From positions 1-10,621 of the forward strand of contig CAZGRL010000122.1 of assembly GCA_964528155.1 (NCBI GenBank): DNA of 10,621 nucleotides. Direction: 5' to 3'. The notes beneath the pieces were generated by a model. That model was not told the DNA's origin. It was given only the letters and a program-made list of their open reading frames with translations, and did not search any database. How positions within the stretch are numbered: position 1 is the first letter of the stretch; each line of letters begins with the position of its first letter. Of the stretch, positions 1-6,657 are shown in pieces. This stretch comes from G001797105 sp964528155 (lineage in GTDB: Bacteria > Chloroflexota > Anaerolineae > Anaerolineales > E44-bin32). The position numbers and the translations under genes are program-made.

Positions 1-1358
1 TTGAACAGGAACGAGAACAACACAGAACCGAGAACGACGGCTAGAGCATACCCTCCTAGAGACCTCGGGCGGGAGCGATACCCAACAATGAGGCCTAGGA
101 GTGTGCCGACGTACAAATACGCATGGAGAGTGTTGCCGGCTGTGCCTTCGCGGGTGGTGGGCTTCAATATCTGCCACGGCCCGATCGAGGTGGTTCTTGG
201 ATCATTCTGATCAACGCCCATCATGAGGTGAACCTTAACGATCCCACGATAGATCATGTCGTTGACACTATCCCATGGCGTTCCCGCATGCAGGCTGCTG
301 TGGCGAAGGACGTTCGAGACAAGACCTTTCCATGTCAGCAAGCGGTTGGTATGAATCTCAGCGAGTTGCGGCACGCCGAATGGGTAGCCGAAGAGTGCAG
401 AGTTCCGAGCGAATTGGGGCCCATTGAGAACCAGCACGAGAACCCCCAGGACCAACGAACGCTTGATGAGAATGCCGGGGCCTGCGCGCCGGACGAGCGA
501 AATGGCGACTGCCAGCCCGAAAGGCAGGAGAAACGGGAGGGAGGTTGGCTTGGCTAGAATTGCCAGCGACGTTGCGAGGGAAAGGTAGGTGAGCGACTCA
601 CCGGCAGGTGGGCGCCTGACCACTTCGAGGCTTTCGGCAGCCGCGGCGACAACCCACAGCGTCACGACGTAGTCCGTCATGGTGCTCGAGGATTGGATGA
701 TCCCCATGGGGAGGGCGGCAGCGATAAGGACGGACGCTGCTTGCGCCCTTGGGCCTCCTCCCAGACGCGCGGCCACCAGACTAACGCCGACAAGGCTAAA
801 CACCATCGCGAGCCATTGGACCAGATTCGCCAGGTGATCGCTTTGAGCCAACACATATGATTGAAGAACGAGGAATTCCGATCCCGGGCTCATGCCATTC
901 TGCCAGTCGATTCCAGTCGCATACGATTGGACGGATCGGTCTTGTGTCCAGTGTGCCACGCGGCTCATGTGGTAGGTCAATGAATCCCAACTGTTGGTTG
1001 GAGCGGCGAAAGCCACCACGCCAGTCGTGCACACGACTATGACGGATGCGACAACGTAGATCGCTACCCACGTGTCGACTCTCCGCAGCTTCCAGTTGAC
1101 CTTCGACATCCGGAATGGAATGTGACGGGCAAACACAATGATTGCGAGCACGGCCGTCGGGAGTAGCCAGGTGATGATGAGCACGCCACGGTTGATAAGC
1201 GAGAACACGCTGAGAAACTCAGTCGCCAGGGTTGCGAAGGCCGCACCCAAAACAGCGGTCCGCATGATATCGGCCCGCCGATCGACCGATGGGCGGGCCG
1301 CGCGCAGGAATGCGTAGATGCCTAGGAGGGTCGAGAGGGGGATGAGTGCAAACAGCAC
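1..1358 (-). CDS. GT39-like polytopic membrane glycosyltransferase (GT-C fold), 3' end missing
   Basis: The minus strand is open without a stop from an in-frame TAG at 1370-1368 to the window edge, giving 452 codons plus two bases. The chosen start is GTG at 1358, with CAGGAG 12 bases upstream; that spacing is long, so the start is only moderately sure. The first ~80 residues hold three hydrophobic segments (about 2-20, 33-55, 58-77), with a fourth at 96-118. This is followed by PTNSWDSLTYHMSRVAHW (120-137). An Asp-bearing motif in the first large outer loop (D125 here) is typical of GT-C enzymes, which transfer sugars from polyprenyl-phosphate donors at the outer face of the membrane. Further hydrophobic segments lie at about 177-197, 206-220, 226-242, 257-289, 299-312 and 413-426. 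The family usually runs to 500-700 residues, so the C-terminal part is off the window. Membrane glycosyltransferase is well supported; donor and acceptor are unknown. Confidence 0.82.
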   Translation of the reverse strand, partial: MLFALIPLSTLLGIYAFLRAARPSVDRRADIMRTAVLGAAFATLATEFLSVFSLINRGVLIITWLLPTAVLAIIVFARHIPFRMSKVNWKLRRVDTWVAIYVVASVIVVCTTGVVAFAAPTNSWDSLTYHMSRVAHWTQDRSVQSYATGIDWQNGMSPGSEFLVLQSYVLAQSDHLANLVQWLAMVFSLVGVSLVAARLGGGPRAQAASVLIAAALPMGIIQSSSTMTDYVVTLWVVAAAAESLEVVRRPPAGESLTYLSLATSLAILAKPTSLPFLLPFGLAVAISLVRRAGPGILIKRSLVLGVLVLVLNGPQFARNSALFGYPFGVPQLAEIHTNRLLTWKGLVSNVLRHSSLHAGTPWDSVNDMIYRGIVKVHLMMGVDQNDPRTTSIGPWQILKPTTREGTAGNTLHAYLYVGTLLGLIVGYRSRPRSLGGYALAVVLGSVLFSFLF

Positions 1359-1583
1359 AGCCGCGATCTACTCCTGAAGATCACCCGAATGATAGACCGC
1401 CAGAAGATGTCCTTGTCTAGCTACGGGCTGGGAGGGGCCTGGTGGGTATCGTCGACTGAGAAGGGATGGGGGCCGGGAAGGCGAACTCCTCCAACCTGAG
1501 GCCATAGGATCCAAGTCGTATGGGATGAGGCCATCTTACCAGGTCATCAACCCAGGCACCTATATGCTCGCGCGGCGAAGAAA
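1359..1583. other. Same-strand intergenic gap, no gene seen
   Basis: This gap lies between the end of the repeat protein and the start of the glycosyltransferase, both on the minus strand. I see no convincing terminator or promoter. An in-frame extension upstream of the glycosyltransferase meets a TAG at 1370-1368 and continues into Pro-rich, non-membrane sequence, so it does not look like a lost N-terminus. Confidence 0.5.
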
Positions 1584-2690
1584 TCACTGCGCGGCCAGGA
1601 CGTAGATCCCGTCATTGTCGTGCGACACGAAGTCTGCTCGACCGTCGCCGGTGACGTCGATGAAGTAGCAGGCGATGTGGCAGCCGACGGGCCCCTCGAG
1701 CCACTTCTGAACCGGACCGAACGCTGATCCGGTGGATGGAACGACATAGATGCCATCGTTGTCGTGGGCGATGAAATCGGCCCGACCATCACCGGTCGCG
1801 TCGGCGAAGTAGCACCCGACATGGCAGCCGATGGGACCGCCGGACCAGTTGACCGGGTCACTGAAGTTCAGCCCGCTTGACGGGAGGACCATGAGGCCGT
1901 TGTTGTCGTGGGCCACGAAATCTGCCCGGCCATCCCCGGTTACGTCGATGAAATAGCAGGCGATGTGACACCCGACCGGGCCACCGGTCCAGTTCTCTGC
2001 GATGGCGAATGAGCTTCCTGTGGACGGCAGGACATAGATGCCATCATTGTCGTGGGCGATGAAGTCCGCCAAGCCATCCCCGGTGACATCGGCGAAATAG
2101 CAGGCGATGTGACAGCCAACCGGGCCGCCCGTCCAGTTCTGGGGGGAAGTGAAGCTCGTGCCAGTGGACGGAACCACGAACAGGCCGTTGTTGTCATGAG
2201 CGATGAAATCTGCCCGGCCATCGCCGGTCACGTCGATGAAATAGCAGGCGATATCACAACTCGCGGCGCCCCCCGACCAGTTCTCAGGCGGTCCGAAGCC
2301 TTTGCCCGTTGAGGGCAAGACGTATATCGCGTCGTCATCCATGGCGATGAAATCGGCCCGGCCGTCCCCGGTGACATCTGCGAAGTAGCAGCCCTGGTCA
2401 CAACCTACTGGACCCCCAGTCCAATTGACCGGCGCCCCGAAAGTCGTTGCCGCGCCGCCTGAGACCGGCATCTGGGTCTGGCCGGGCGAAATGTCGGTGT
2501 TCGTGGGAATCGCGATGGCTTGAGTAGCCATTGCAGTCGGTGCAACGGCCTCCGTCGGGACCTCGATGGACTGCCCTTCAGGCGTCGGTATTCCAGTCGA
2601 GACGGACGGTGTCGGTGAACTTGCGGGAAGGCCGCACATCAAGGTGGCCAGAGCGAGGGCAGCCAGCAGCGGCAGGGGTGAGGGCTTCAT
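1584..2690 (-). CDS. Secreted FG-GAP/VCBS-like repeat protein, six 48-residue repeats
   Basis: 368 residues. ATG at 2690 is preceded by AGGAGA with a 7-base spacer. Residues 1-20 form a signal sequence (hydrophobic 7-18, then C19). TLMC is a poor lipobox, so lipidation is uncertain. Residues 21-85 are a Thr/Pro/Ser-rich linker of the kind that follows export signals in surface proteins. Residues 86-368 are six tandem repeats (86, 134, 182, 230, 278, 326; the last is cut to 43 residues). Each contains NW(T/S)GG, a Cys pair spaced CxxxC, D(V/A)TGDGxADF and a closing P(S)TG. The DxTGDGxxDF element is the calcium-loop-like signature of FG-GAP/VCBS blades. Such repeats build beta-propeller-like extracellular domains used in adhesion or ligand binding. 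The ligand is not predictable. The gene lies upstream of the glycosyltransferase on the same strand, so cotranscription is possible but unproven. Confidence 0.85.
   Translation of the reverse strand: MKPSPLPLLAALALATLMCGLPASSPTPSVSTGIPTPEGQSIEVPTEAVAPTAMATQAIAIPTNTDISPGQTQMPVSGGAATTFGAPVNWTGGPVGCDQGCYFADVTGDGRADFIAMDDDAIYVLPSTGKGFGPPENWSGGAASCDIACYFIDVTGDGRADFIAHDNNGLFVVPSTGTSFTSPQNWTGGPVGCHIACYFADVTGDGLADFIAHDNDGIYVLPSTGSSFAIAENWTGGPVGCHIACYFIDVTGDGRADFVAHDNNGLMVLPSSGLNFSDPVNWSGGPIGCHVGCYFADATGDGRADFIAHDNDGIYVVPSTGSAFGPVQKWLEGPVGCHIACYFIDVTGDGRADFVSHDNDGIYVLAAQ
1587..2435 (-). repeat. Six tandem 144-bp coding repeats in pairwise arrangement
   Basis: Unit boundaries on the minus strand are 2435-2292, 2291-2148, 2147-2004, 2003-1860, 1859-1716 and 1715-1587 (partial). 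Units 1, 3 and 5 share YFAD and units 2, 4 and 6 share YFID. Units 1, 3 and 5 end in D(N/D)D(G/A)IYV, while units 2 and 4 have DNNGL(F/M)V. This suggests amplification of a 288-bp two-unit block. Confidence 0.85.
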
Positions 2691-3115
2691 GGCGGGCTCT
2701 CCTGGTAGAGGCTCCTACATCTCCCGACTGTTTCGGGTTGAGTTGACAGCATGCGAGTTTACTTGAAGAGCGCGATATGCGCATCCTGGAGAGTGACGGA
2801 TGCAGGTCACCAACCGAGTGGCGTATGACGGGGATAGTCTTGAGGGATAGTCTGGGGCGAGGTGAGAGCCTTTCCGCTGCAGCCCGACTGCAACGGGGCG
2901 TGCGGCCTGGTCAATGGGGCTGATCATGTGAAAGGTGGGGACTGTGTAGCCGATCCTCTCGTGCAGGGGCGGGCCGTCGACGGTCCCCGATCCAGATGGC
3001 CAATGGCCCGGTGTAAGTGCCCATCTGGTCGTCTAAACATACTAGTTGACATGGCAAACCAAATGGTGTATTCTGTGGCCGGCTTTGGGGTCGAGTCCAT
3101 GAACGGAGGATCACT
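2691..3115. other. Divergent intergenic region, regulatory, no gene seen
   Basis: This region separates the minus-strand repeat protein from the plus-strand membrane/regulator/kinase cassette. It holds the ribosome site of the minus gene (AGGAGA, minus strand, at 2698-2703). It also holds a 10-bp direct repeat GGGATAGTCT at 2831-2840 and 2844-2853, and the plus-strand promoter at 3046-3074. Short open frames here show no recognisable protein character. I could not identify a clear promoter for the minus gene. Confidence 0.6.
3046..3074 (+). promoter_or_regulatory. Sigma70-type promoter of the membrane protein/regulator/kinase cassette
   Basis: TTGACA at 3046-3051 and TATTCT at 3069-3074 are separated by exactly 17 bases, an almost ideal housekeeping promoter. 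Transcription would start near 3081, leaving a leader of about 35 bases before the ATG at 3116. The spacer contains ACCA-AA-TGGT (3058-3067), a short dyad that could be an operator for the regulator encoded two genes later; that link is inference. Confidence 0.7.
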
Positions 3116-3799
3116 ATGATGGCGGACACGGACGTCCAGGGGTTGATCCGCAGGACACAGCAGTACGAGTTCGGTGACGGACTGCGCGATCTACAACTGT
3201 CACTTATCCTTGGGTTGGGCGGGCTCATGATCTGGTTCTTGTTCAGCCCGTGGTGGGTGGCCCTGCTATCGGAACTTGTGCGCCGCTTTGGTCGATGGGC
3301 GGCGTGGGCTGGCATGCTCTGGGTGTTGTTCCCGGCGCTGGCCGCGTGGGCCATGCTCGCACTCATGGGCATGGTTCGCCGCCGCTGGCTCTGGGCGCGG
3401 ACCGGGAACGTCACGCCTGCTCGGATGGTCGTGCCACGCCGGGTGAACCTGGTCGCCGCCGCGATCGTGCTCATCGGGATCGCCGGAGGGGTCATGCTGT
3501 GGAGGAGGGGGGTCGTCGACGATGTCTTCGCGCTGCGAATGCTTTGGGCGGCAACGGGTTGGTCTTTCGGCTACACTCTGTATGGCGTCGGGCGCGGAAT
3601 CGGCATCGCTCGCTATGTGTGGATCGGCCTTATCGGCGGCCTCGCCTCTAGCTTGGTCTTGTTCTTCTCGATTAGCTTCAGCCAGGCAGCGCTGGCCCTT
3701 GGCCTCGGCTGGGCCGCTATCCTGGCTGCGAGCGGAGTGGTCACGCTTCGTCAGGCCTGGCTTCTCGCTGAGAGGGACGCCAATGTCCGACCCGATTAA
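3116..3799 (+). CDS. Six-TM membrane protein of unknown function
   Basis: 227 residues. GGAGGA at 3105-3110 lies 5 bases before ATG 3116 and 8 before ATG 3119, so either Met may start the protein. A polar N-terminus (1-25) contains the stretch RTQQYEFGDGLRDL. It is followed by predicted membrane segments at about 28-51, 62-86, 110-129, 141-158, 167-187 and 190-211. Arg-rich loops at 87-109 and 159-166, and the basic C-terminal tail, suggest cytoplasmic faces. I do not recognise a catalytic motif and assign no function. It is the first gene of a tight cassette: its stop overlaps the next gene by 17 bases, which points to translational coupling with a DNA-binding regulator. It may be a sensor or partner protein for that regulator, but this rests on context only. 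Confidence 0.85.
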   Translation: MMADTDVQGLIRRTQQYEFGDGLRDLQLSLILGLGGLMIWFLFSPWWVALLSELVRRFGRWAAWAGMLWVLFPALAAWAMLALMGMVRRRWLWARTGNVTPARMVVPRRVNLVAAAIVLIGIAGGVMLWRRGVVDDVFALRMLWAATGWSFGYTLYGVGRGIGIARYVWIGLIGGLASSLVLFFSISFSQAALALGLGWAAILAASGVVTLRQAWLLAERDANVRPD

Positions 3800-4109
3800 G
3801 GATATTGGCCAGGTCGACCGTCTGATCCACGAGCCAGCCCGACTGGCGATCACTGCCGTTCTGTCGGCCTGCGAGAGCGCTGACTTCGCATTCCTTCTTC
3901 ACACGACCGGTCTGAGCAAAGGCAACCTGTCTGCACACCTGAGCAAGCTCGAAGCCGGAGGCTATGTGTCGATCCGGAAGGGTTTCAAAGGAAAATACCC
4001 GCATACGACGTGTGCCTTGACTGCTGCCGGGCGACGCGCCTTCGAACAGTACCAGAAGCAGCAGCTCGCTCTCGCCCGCCATCTGGGCAGTCACAATGTC
4101 ATACCGTGA
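3783..4109 (+). CDS. Winged-helix transcriptional regulator (HTH_27/MarR-ArsR-like)
   Basis: 108 residues. ATG 3783 is preceded by GAGAGG at good distance and lies inside the last codons of the membrane-protein gene. An upstream in-frame opening back to 3522 is only the shadow of that gene. Residues 15-40 form the first helices. LSKGNLSAHLSKLEAGGYV (44-62) is the helix-turn-helix with its recognition helix. The wing follows at about 62-80, with GKxPxTTxxLTxxGRxAF. These are hallmarks of the small single-domain winged-helix family (Pfam HTH_27), which binds DNA as a dimer. I see no metal- or ligand-binding cysteine set: the two cysteines, C30 and C77, are far apart. It probably controls its own cassette from the promoter at 3046-3074, though this is not shown by the sequence. 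Effector unknown. Confidence 0.88.
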   Translation: MSDPIKDIGQVDRLIHEPARLAITAVLSACESADFAFLLHTTGLSKGNLSAHLSKLEAGGYVSIRKGFKGKYPHTTCALTAAGRRAFEQYQKQQLALARHLGSHNVIP

Positions 4110-4119
4110 GGCAACCGAG

Positions 4120-4992
4120 ATGAAGACGCTGTTGGGAGCGATCGAGGCCGGTGGAACAGAGTTCGTGTGCGCCGTCGCCGAGCAAGCCGGGCCGGCGTTG
4201 GCTGCCAAGCGGATCATCCCGACCACCACCCCTGCGGAAACCCTGTCCGAAGTGATCCGTTTCCTGTCGGATTTCCGGTTGAGGTCCCTGGGGATCGCTT
4301 GTTTTGGCCCCCTTGACATGTTGGAGGGGCGGATCACATCTACGACGAAGGTTGCCTGGCGAGGTGCAGAGATCGTCAGGCCGCTGAAGGATGCTCTGGA
4401 TGTTCCTGTCGCCTTGGACACCGATGTCAATGGAGCGGCCCTCGGCGAAAGCCGCCACGGGGCAGGTGGGGCTAAGGACCCGCTGCTCTATCTAACTGTC
4501 GGGACCGGGATCGGCGTCGGGGTGCTGGTAGGCGGGCGCCCTGTGCACGGTTTGATGCATCCCGAGGGCGGGCACATGTCCGTCCGGCGTCATCCAGACG
4601 ATACATTCGGCGGGATCTGTTCGTATCACGGCGACTGTCTGGAGGGGCTGGCCAGCGGTCCGGCCATCGAAGCCCGATGGGGTATACCCGGCCAGGATCT
4701 GCCCGCCGACCATCCAGCGTGGAGCCTCGAAGCCCACTACCTCGCCGAGGCCGTGTGCAACCTGGTCTACGTCATCACGCCTCAACGGATCGTACTTGGC
4801 GGCGGCGTCATGAACCGGGATGAGCTCATCCCTTCGATCCGCCGGCAGGCTCAAGTGAGCCTGGGAGGCTACATCGCACCGCTCGATTCTCCGGAGGCGA
4901 TCGAGGATCTTGTCGTGCCCGCTGTGTTGGGGGACGACGCCGGCATCGTCGGCGCGCTGGAGCTAGCCCGAGAGGCGGCTGGCGAGGCCTGA
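4120..4992 (+). CDS. ROK-family sugar kinase, fructokinase-like
   Basis: 290 residues from ATG 4120, chosen over the in-frame ATG 4096. The later start has GTGAGG 8 bases upstream and puts the phosphate-binding motif GxIEAGGT (6-13) at the usual place; ATG 4096 would overlap the regulator. Other ROK features are CFGPLD (61-66), the catalytic Asp in DTDVNGAALGE (D102), GTGIG (128-132), and HPEGGHMSVRRHPDD (147-161). GICSYHGDCLEGLASGPAI (165-183) carries C167, H170 and C173, a probable zinc site as in Bacillus fructokinases of the GmuE/YdhR type. LGGGVM near 229-235 is the C-terminal nucleotide-side motif. The reaction is ATP-dependent phosphorylation of a hexose, most likely fructose to fructose-6-phosphate in the cytosol. 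The length matches the fructokinase branch. The gene follows the regulator by 10 bases, so expression is probably shared. Substrate is inferred from family resemblance. Confidence 0.9.
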   Translation: MKTLLGAIEAGGTEFVCAVAEQAGPALAAKRIIPTTTPAETLSEVIRFLSDFRLRSLGIACFGPLDMLEGRITSTTKVAWRGAEIVRPLKDALDVPVALDTDVNGAALGESRHGAGGAKDPLLYLTVGTGIGVGVLVGGRPVHGLMHPEGGHMSVRRHPDDTFGGICSYHGDCLEGLASGPAIEARWGIPGQDLPADHPAWSLEAHYLAEAVCNLVYVITPQRIVLGGGVMNRDELIPSIRRQAQVSLGGYIAPLDSPEAIEDLVVPAVLGDDAGIVGALELAREAAGEA

Positions 4993-5290
4993 ATACCCGC
5001 CTGGGCGCTGCGGTCAACCATTCCCGTTGGCCCGGTAGCCGCCTGACGCATGCGGTCTTCCGTGTTCATCCTTCGATGTGCGGACAGTCCAGGCTTGCAT
5101 GACCGAGAAGCGTCTCAACAGCCGCAGCGCTCCCGATGCCCGGCGCAAGCATGATAGCCTTCCGACGATTCTGTACCCAAGAGAACCATTGATCTGAAAG
5201 TGACGAATTCGGGCACGCAAGATGAACGCGAATCGGCTCGCGCACGTCGGCTGTCGATGGCCGTGGTGGGAGGGGCTCATTTCGGGCCTG

Positions 5291-5320
5291 TTGTATCAAG
5301 AGCGTCGGCCGTGGTAGATT
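5291..5320 (+). promoter_or_regulatory. Possible promoter of the octaheme cytochrome operon
   Basis: TTGTAT at 5291-5296 and TAGATT at 5315-5320 are separated by 18 bases. Both hexamers depart from consensus, so the call is weak. It is supported by its place about 60 bases before the cytochrome start and just ahead of a palindromic operator-like site. Confidence 0.35.
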
Positions 5321-5324
5321 GCTG

Positions 5325-5340
5325 TGTGACGCCTGTCACG
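5325..5340 (+). promoter_or_regulatory. CRP/FNR-family-like binding site
   Basis: TGTGA-CGCCTG-TCACG matches the CRP consensus TGTGA-N6-TCACA in nine of ten arm bases and contains the perfect dyad GTGAC-GCCT-GTCAC. It is centred at 5332.5, about 45 bases before the cytochrome ATG. If the weak promoter at 5291-5320 is real, the site covers the transcription start and would act as a repressor site. No regulator of this family is in the window. Confidence 0.5.
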
Positions 5341-5377
5341 AAGTTCGCCCGGCGCTCAGGCGGACGGGGAGTGTGAG

Positions 5378-6655
5378 ATGGACGCGTCATCGGCCGATCC
5401 CGGATCGCCGTTTCCGCGACTGCTCGTTGCCGGTCTGGTCGTCGTCGTCGCCGTCCTGGGCATCGCTGTCGTCGCTTTGACGATTGCCCGTGCTCCGGGT
5501 GCGCCGCCAGAGGAACCGGCCGACGCTCTGGCAACGAGCAGCGACGAGTGCGTCGTCTGCCATCGTCGAACCACACCGGGGATCGTCGAACAGTACGGCC
5601 GGAGCACGATGGCCGCCGCCGAAGTCGCCTGCACCAAATGCCATGAGGTACCCGCGAGCTACGCGGGAGCGGTGGAGCATGAGGGGACCTACGTCTTGGC
5701 CCAGCCCACACCGGCCAAGTGCGAGGAGTGCCATTCGGCGGAAGTTGCGCAGTACTACCAGAGCCGACATTCGCTTCCGGCCTATGTCGCCATGGCCGGC
5801 ACCGGCGGACTGGATCCTGCTCACCTGGCAATGTACCAGGCGATACCGGAGGGGCAATTCGCGCCGGACAAGACGCGAAACGCCCTGTTCGCCCTCGAGG
5901 GTCCGGACATCACACGTTTCGCCTGCGAAGCCTGCCACAATATCGGGCGCCCACAGGCTGACGGCAGCGTCGGGGAATGCCAGCAGTGCCACCTGAGACA
6001 CACCTTCAGCCTGGAGCAGGCGCGCAAACCGGAGACGTGCAACGCCTGCCACATCGGTCCCGACCATCCGCAGTGGGAGATCTATCAGGAGTCACCACAC
6101 GGTATCGCCTACGCAACAAGCGGGGACACCTGGGGCTGGGAGGCCGACCCTGGTACGCTGACAGTTGCCGATTTCCCTGCGCCGACATGCGCCACCTGTC
6201 ACTTCAGCGGTTTTGGAGCATCCGGCACGACACATGATGTTGGTGACAGGCTCACATGGTTCTTGTTCGCCCCCATCAGCGAACGGCGCCCGAGCTGGGA
6301 GGACAACCTGGTCAGGATGCAGAACGTGTGCGATGAGTGTCACAACACGCTGTTTGTTGAGGATTTCTACGCCGACGCGGACAAGGCCACACACGCCGTG
6401 AATGCCTGGGTGACGCAAAGCGATGAGATGATGGCCCCGCTCAAGGAAGGCGGACTGTTGAGTGAGGCGCCATTCGACGAACCGATCGACTTCGCCTATT
6501 TCGAGCTCTGGCATCACTGGGGAAGGACGACAAAATTCGGCGCATGGATGCAGGGGCCAGATTACACCCAGTGGCATGGCGCCTACGAAGTGCTCAGTGA
6601 TCTGGCTGAGCTGCGCGATCTCATCGACGCCAAGCTGGCCGGAGGGGGAAACTGA
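5378..6655 (+). CDS. Membrane-anchored octaheme cytochrome c, hydroxylamine oxidoreductase family
   Basis: 425 residues. ATG 5378 follows GGGGAG (5366-5371) by 6 bases. One hydrophobic segment (14-37) without an obvious cleavage site looks like an N-terminal signal anchor, placing the rest outside the membrane. Eight CxxCH heme-c motifs begin at C58, C85, C115, C183, C201, C221, C271 and C318. The region 201-241, with RHTFS, ARKPETC and GPDHPQWEIY followed by SPHG, is a strong HAO-family signature, as is GPDYTQWHGAYE (393-404) near the C-terminus. In this family the fourth motif (C183-H187) normally holds the catalytic heme. Members oxidise hydroxylamine or hydrazine, or reduce nitrite/hydroxylamine. 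Direction depends partly on a Tyr cross-linked to the catalytic heme. Y396 and Y403 are candidates, but alignment is needed. At 425 residues it is shorter than characterised HAO proteins (over 500). It lies 2 bases before a duplicated membrane protein, its likely partner. Confidence 0.88.
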   Translation: MDASSADPGSPFPRLLVAGLVVVVAVLGIAVVALTIARAPGAPPEEPADALATSSDECVVCHRRTTPGIVEQYGRSTMAAAEVACTKCHEVPASYAGAVEHEGTYVLAQPTPAKCEECHSAEVAQYYQSRHSLPAYVAMAGTGGLDPAHLAMYQAIPEGQFAPDKTRNALFALEGPDITRFACEACHNIGRPQADGSVGECQQCHLRHTFSLEQARKPETCNACHIGPDHPQWEIYQESPHGIAYATSGDTWGWEADPGTLTVADFPAPTCATCHFSGFGASGTTHDVGDRLTWFLFAPISERRPSWEDNLVRMQNVCDECHNTLFVEDFYADADKATHAVNAWVTQSDEMMAPLKEGGLLSEAPFDEPIDFAYFELWHHWGRTTKFGAWMQGPDYTQWHGAYEVLSDLAELRDLIDAKLAGGGN

Positions 6656-6657
6656 GC

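Larger units (their letters stand above)
4993..5377. other. Intergenic region before the cytochrome gene; possible decayed gene fragment
   Basis: No confident gene. The minus-strand frame 5299-5066 encodes 77 residues. The stretch IRVHLACPNSSLSDQWF and the following helix loosely resemble the start of a response-regulator receiver domain. The acidic pocket is not preserved and the frame stops soon after, so it would be a remnant at best. The right end holds a weak promoter and a CRP/FNR-like palindrome, listed separately. No clear terminator after the kinase gene was seen. Confidence 0.4.

Noticed and set aside
123..557. 144-codon plus-strand open frame
   Set aside because: It is antisense to the glycosyltransferase gene, has no convincing ribosome site and no recognisable protein features.
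2770..2782. GCGC-N5-GCGC dyad as an operator
   Set aside because: It is four-base, self-complementary and GC-only; expected by chance in a sequence of this composition.
3522..3782. In-frame upstream extension of the winged-helix regulator to a start at 3522
   Set aside because: The added 87 residues are the out-of-frame reading of the membrane-protein gene. The family length (about 100 residues) and the ribosome site support ATG 3783.
2911..3853. Two minus-strand frames of 194-195 codons opposite the membrane-protein gene
   Set aside because: Their compositions (Arg, Pro, Ser, His, Asp) are typical shadows. The plus-strand gene has a strong promoter, a ribosome site and six hydrophobic segments.
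4096..4119. Earlier ATG for the ROK kinase at 4096
   Set aside because: It would overlap the regulator stop and add eight residues before the usual N-terminal motif. ATG 4120 has the better ribosome site.
5387..6067. 226-codon minus-strand frame
   Set aside because: It is antisense to the octaheme cytochrome, whose regular CxxCH motifs fix the coding strand and frame.
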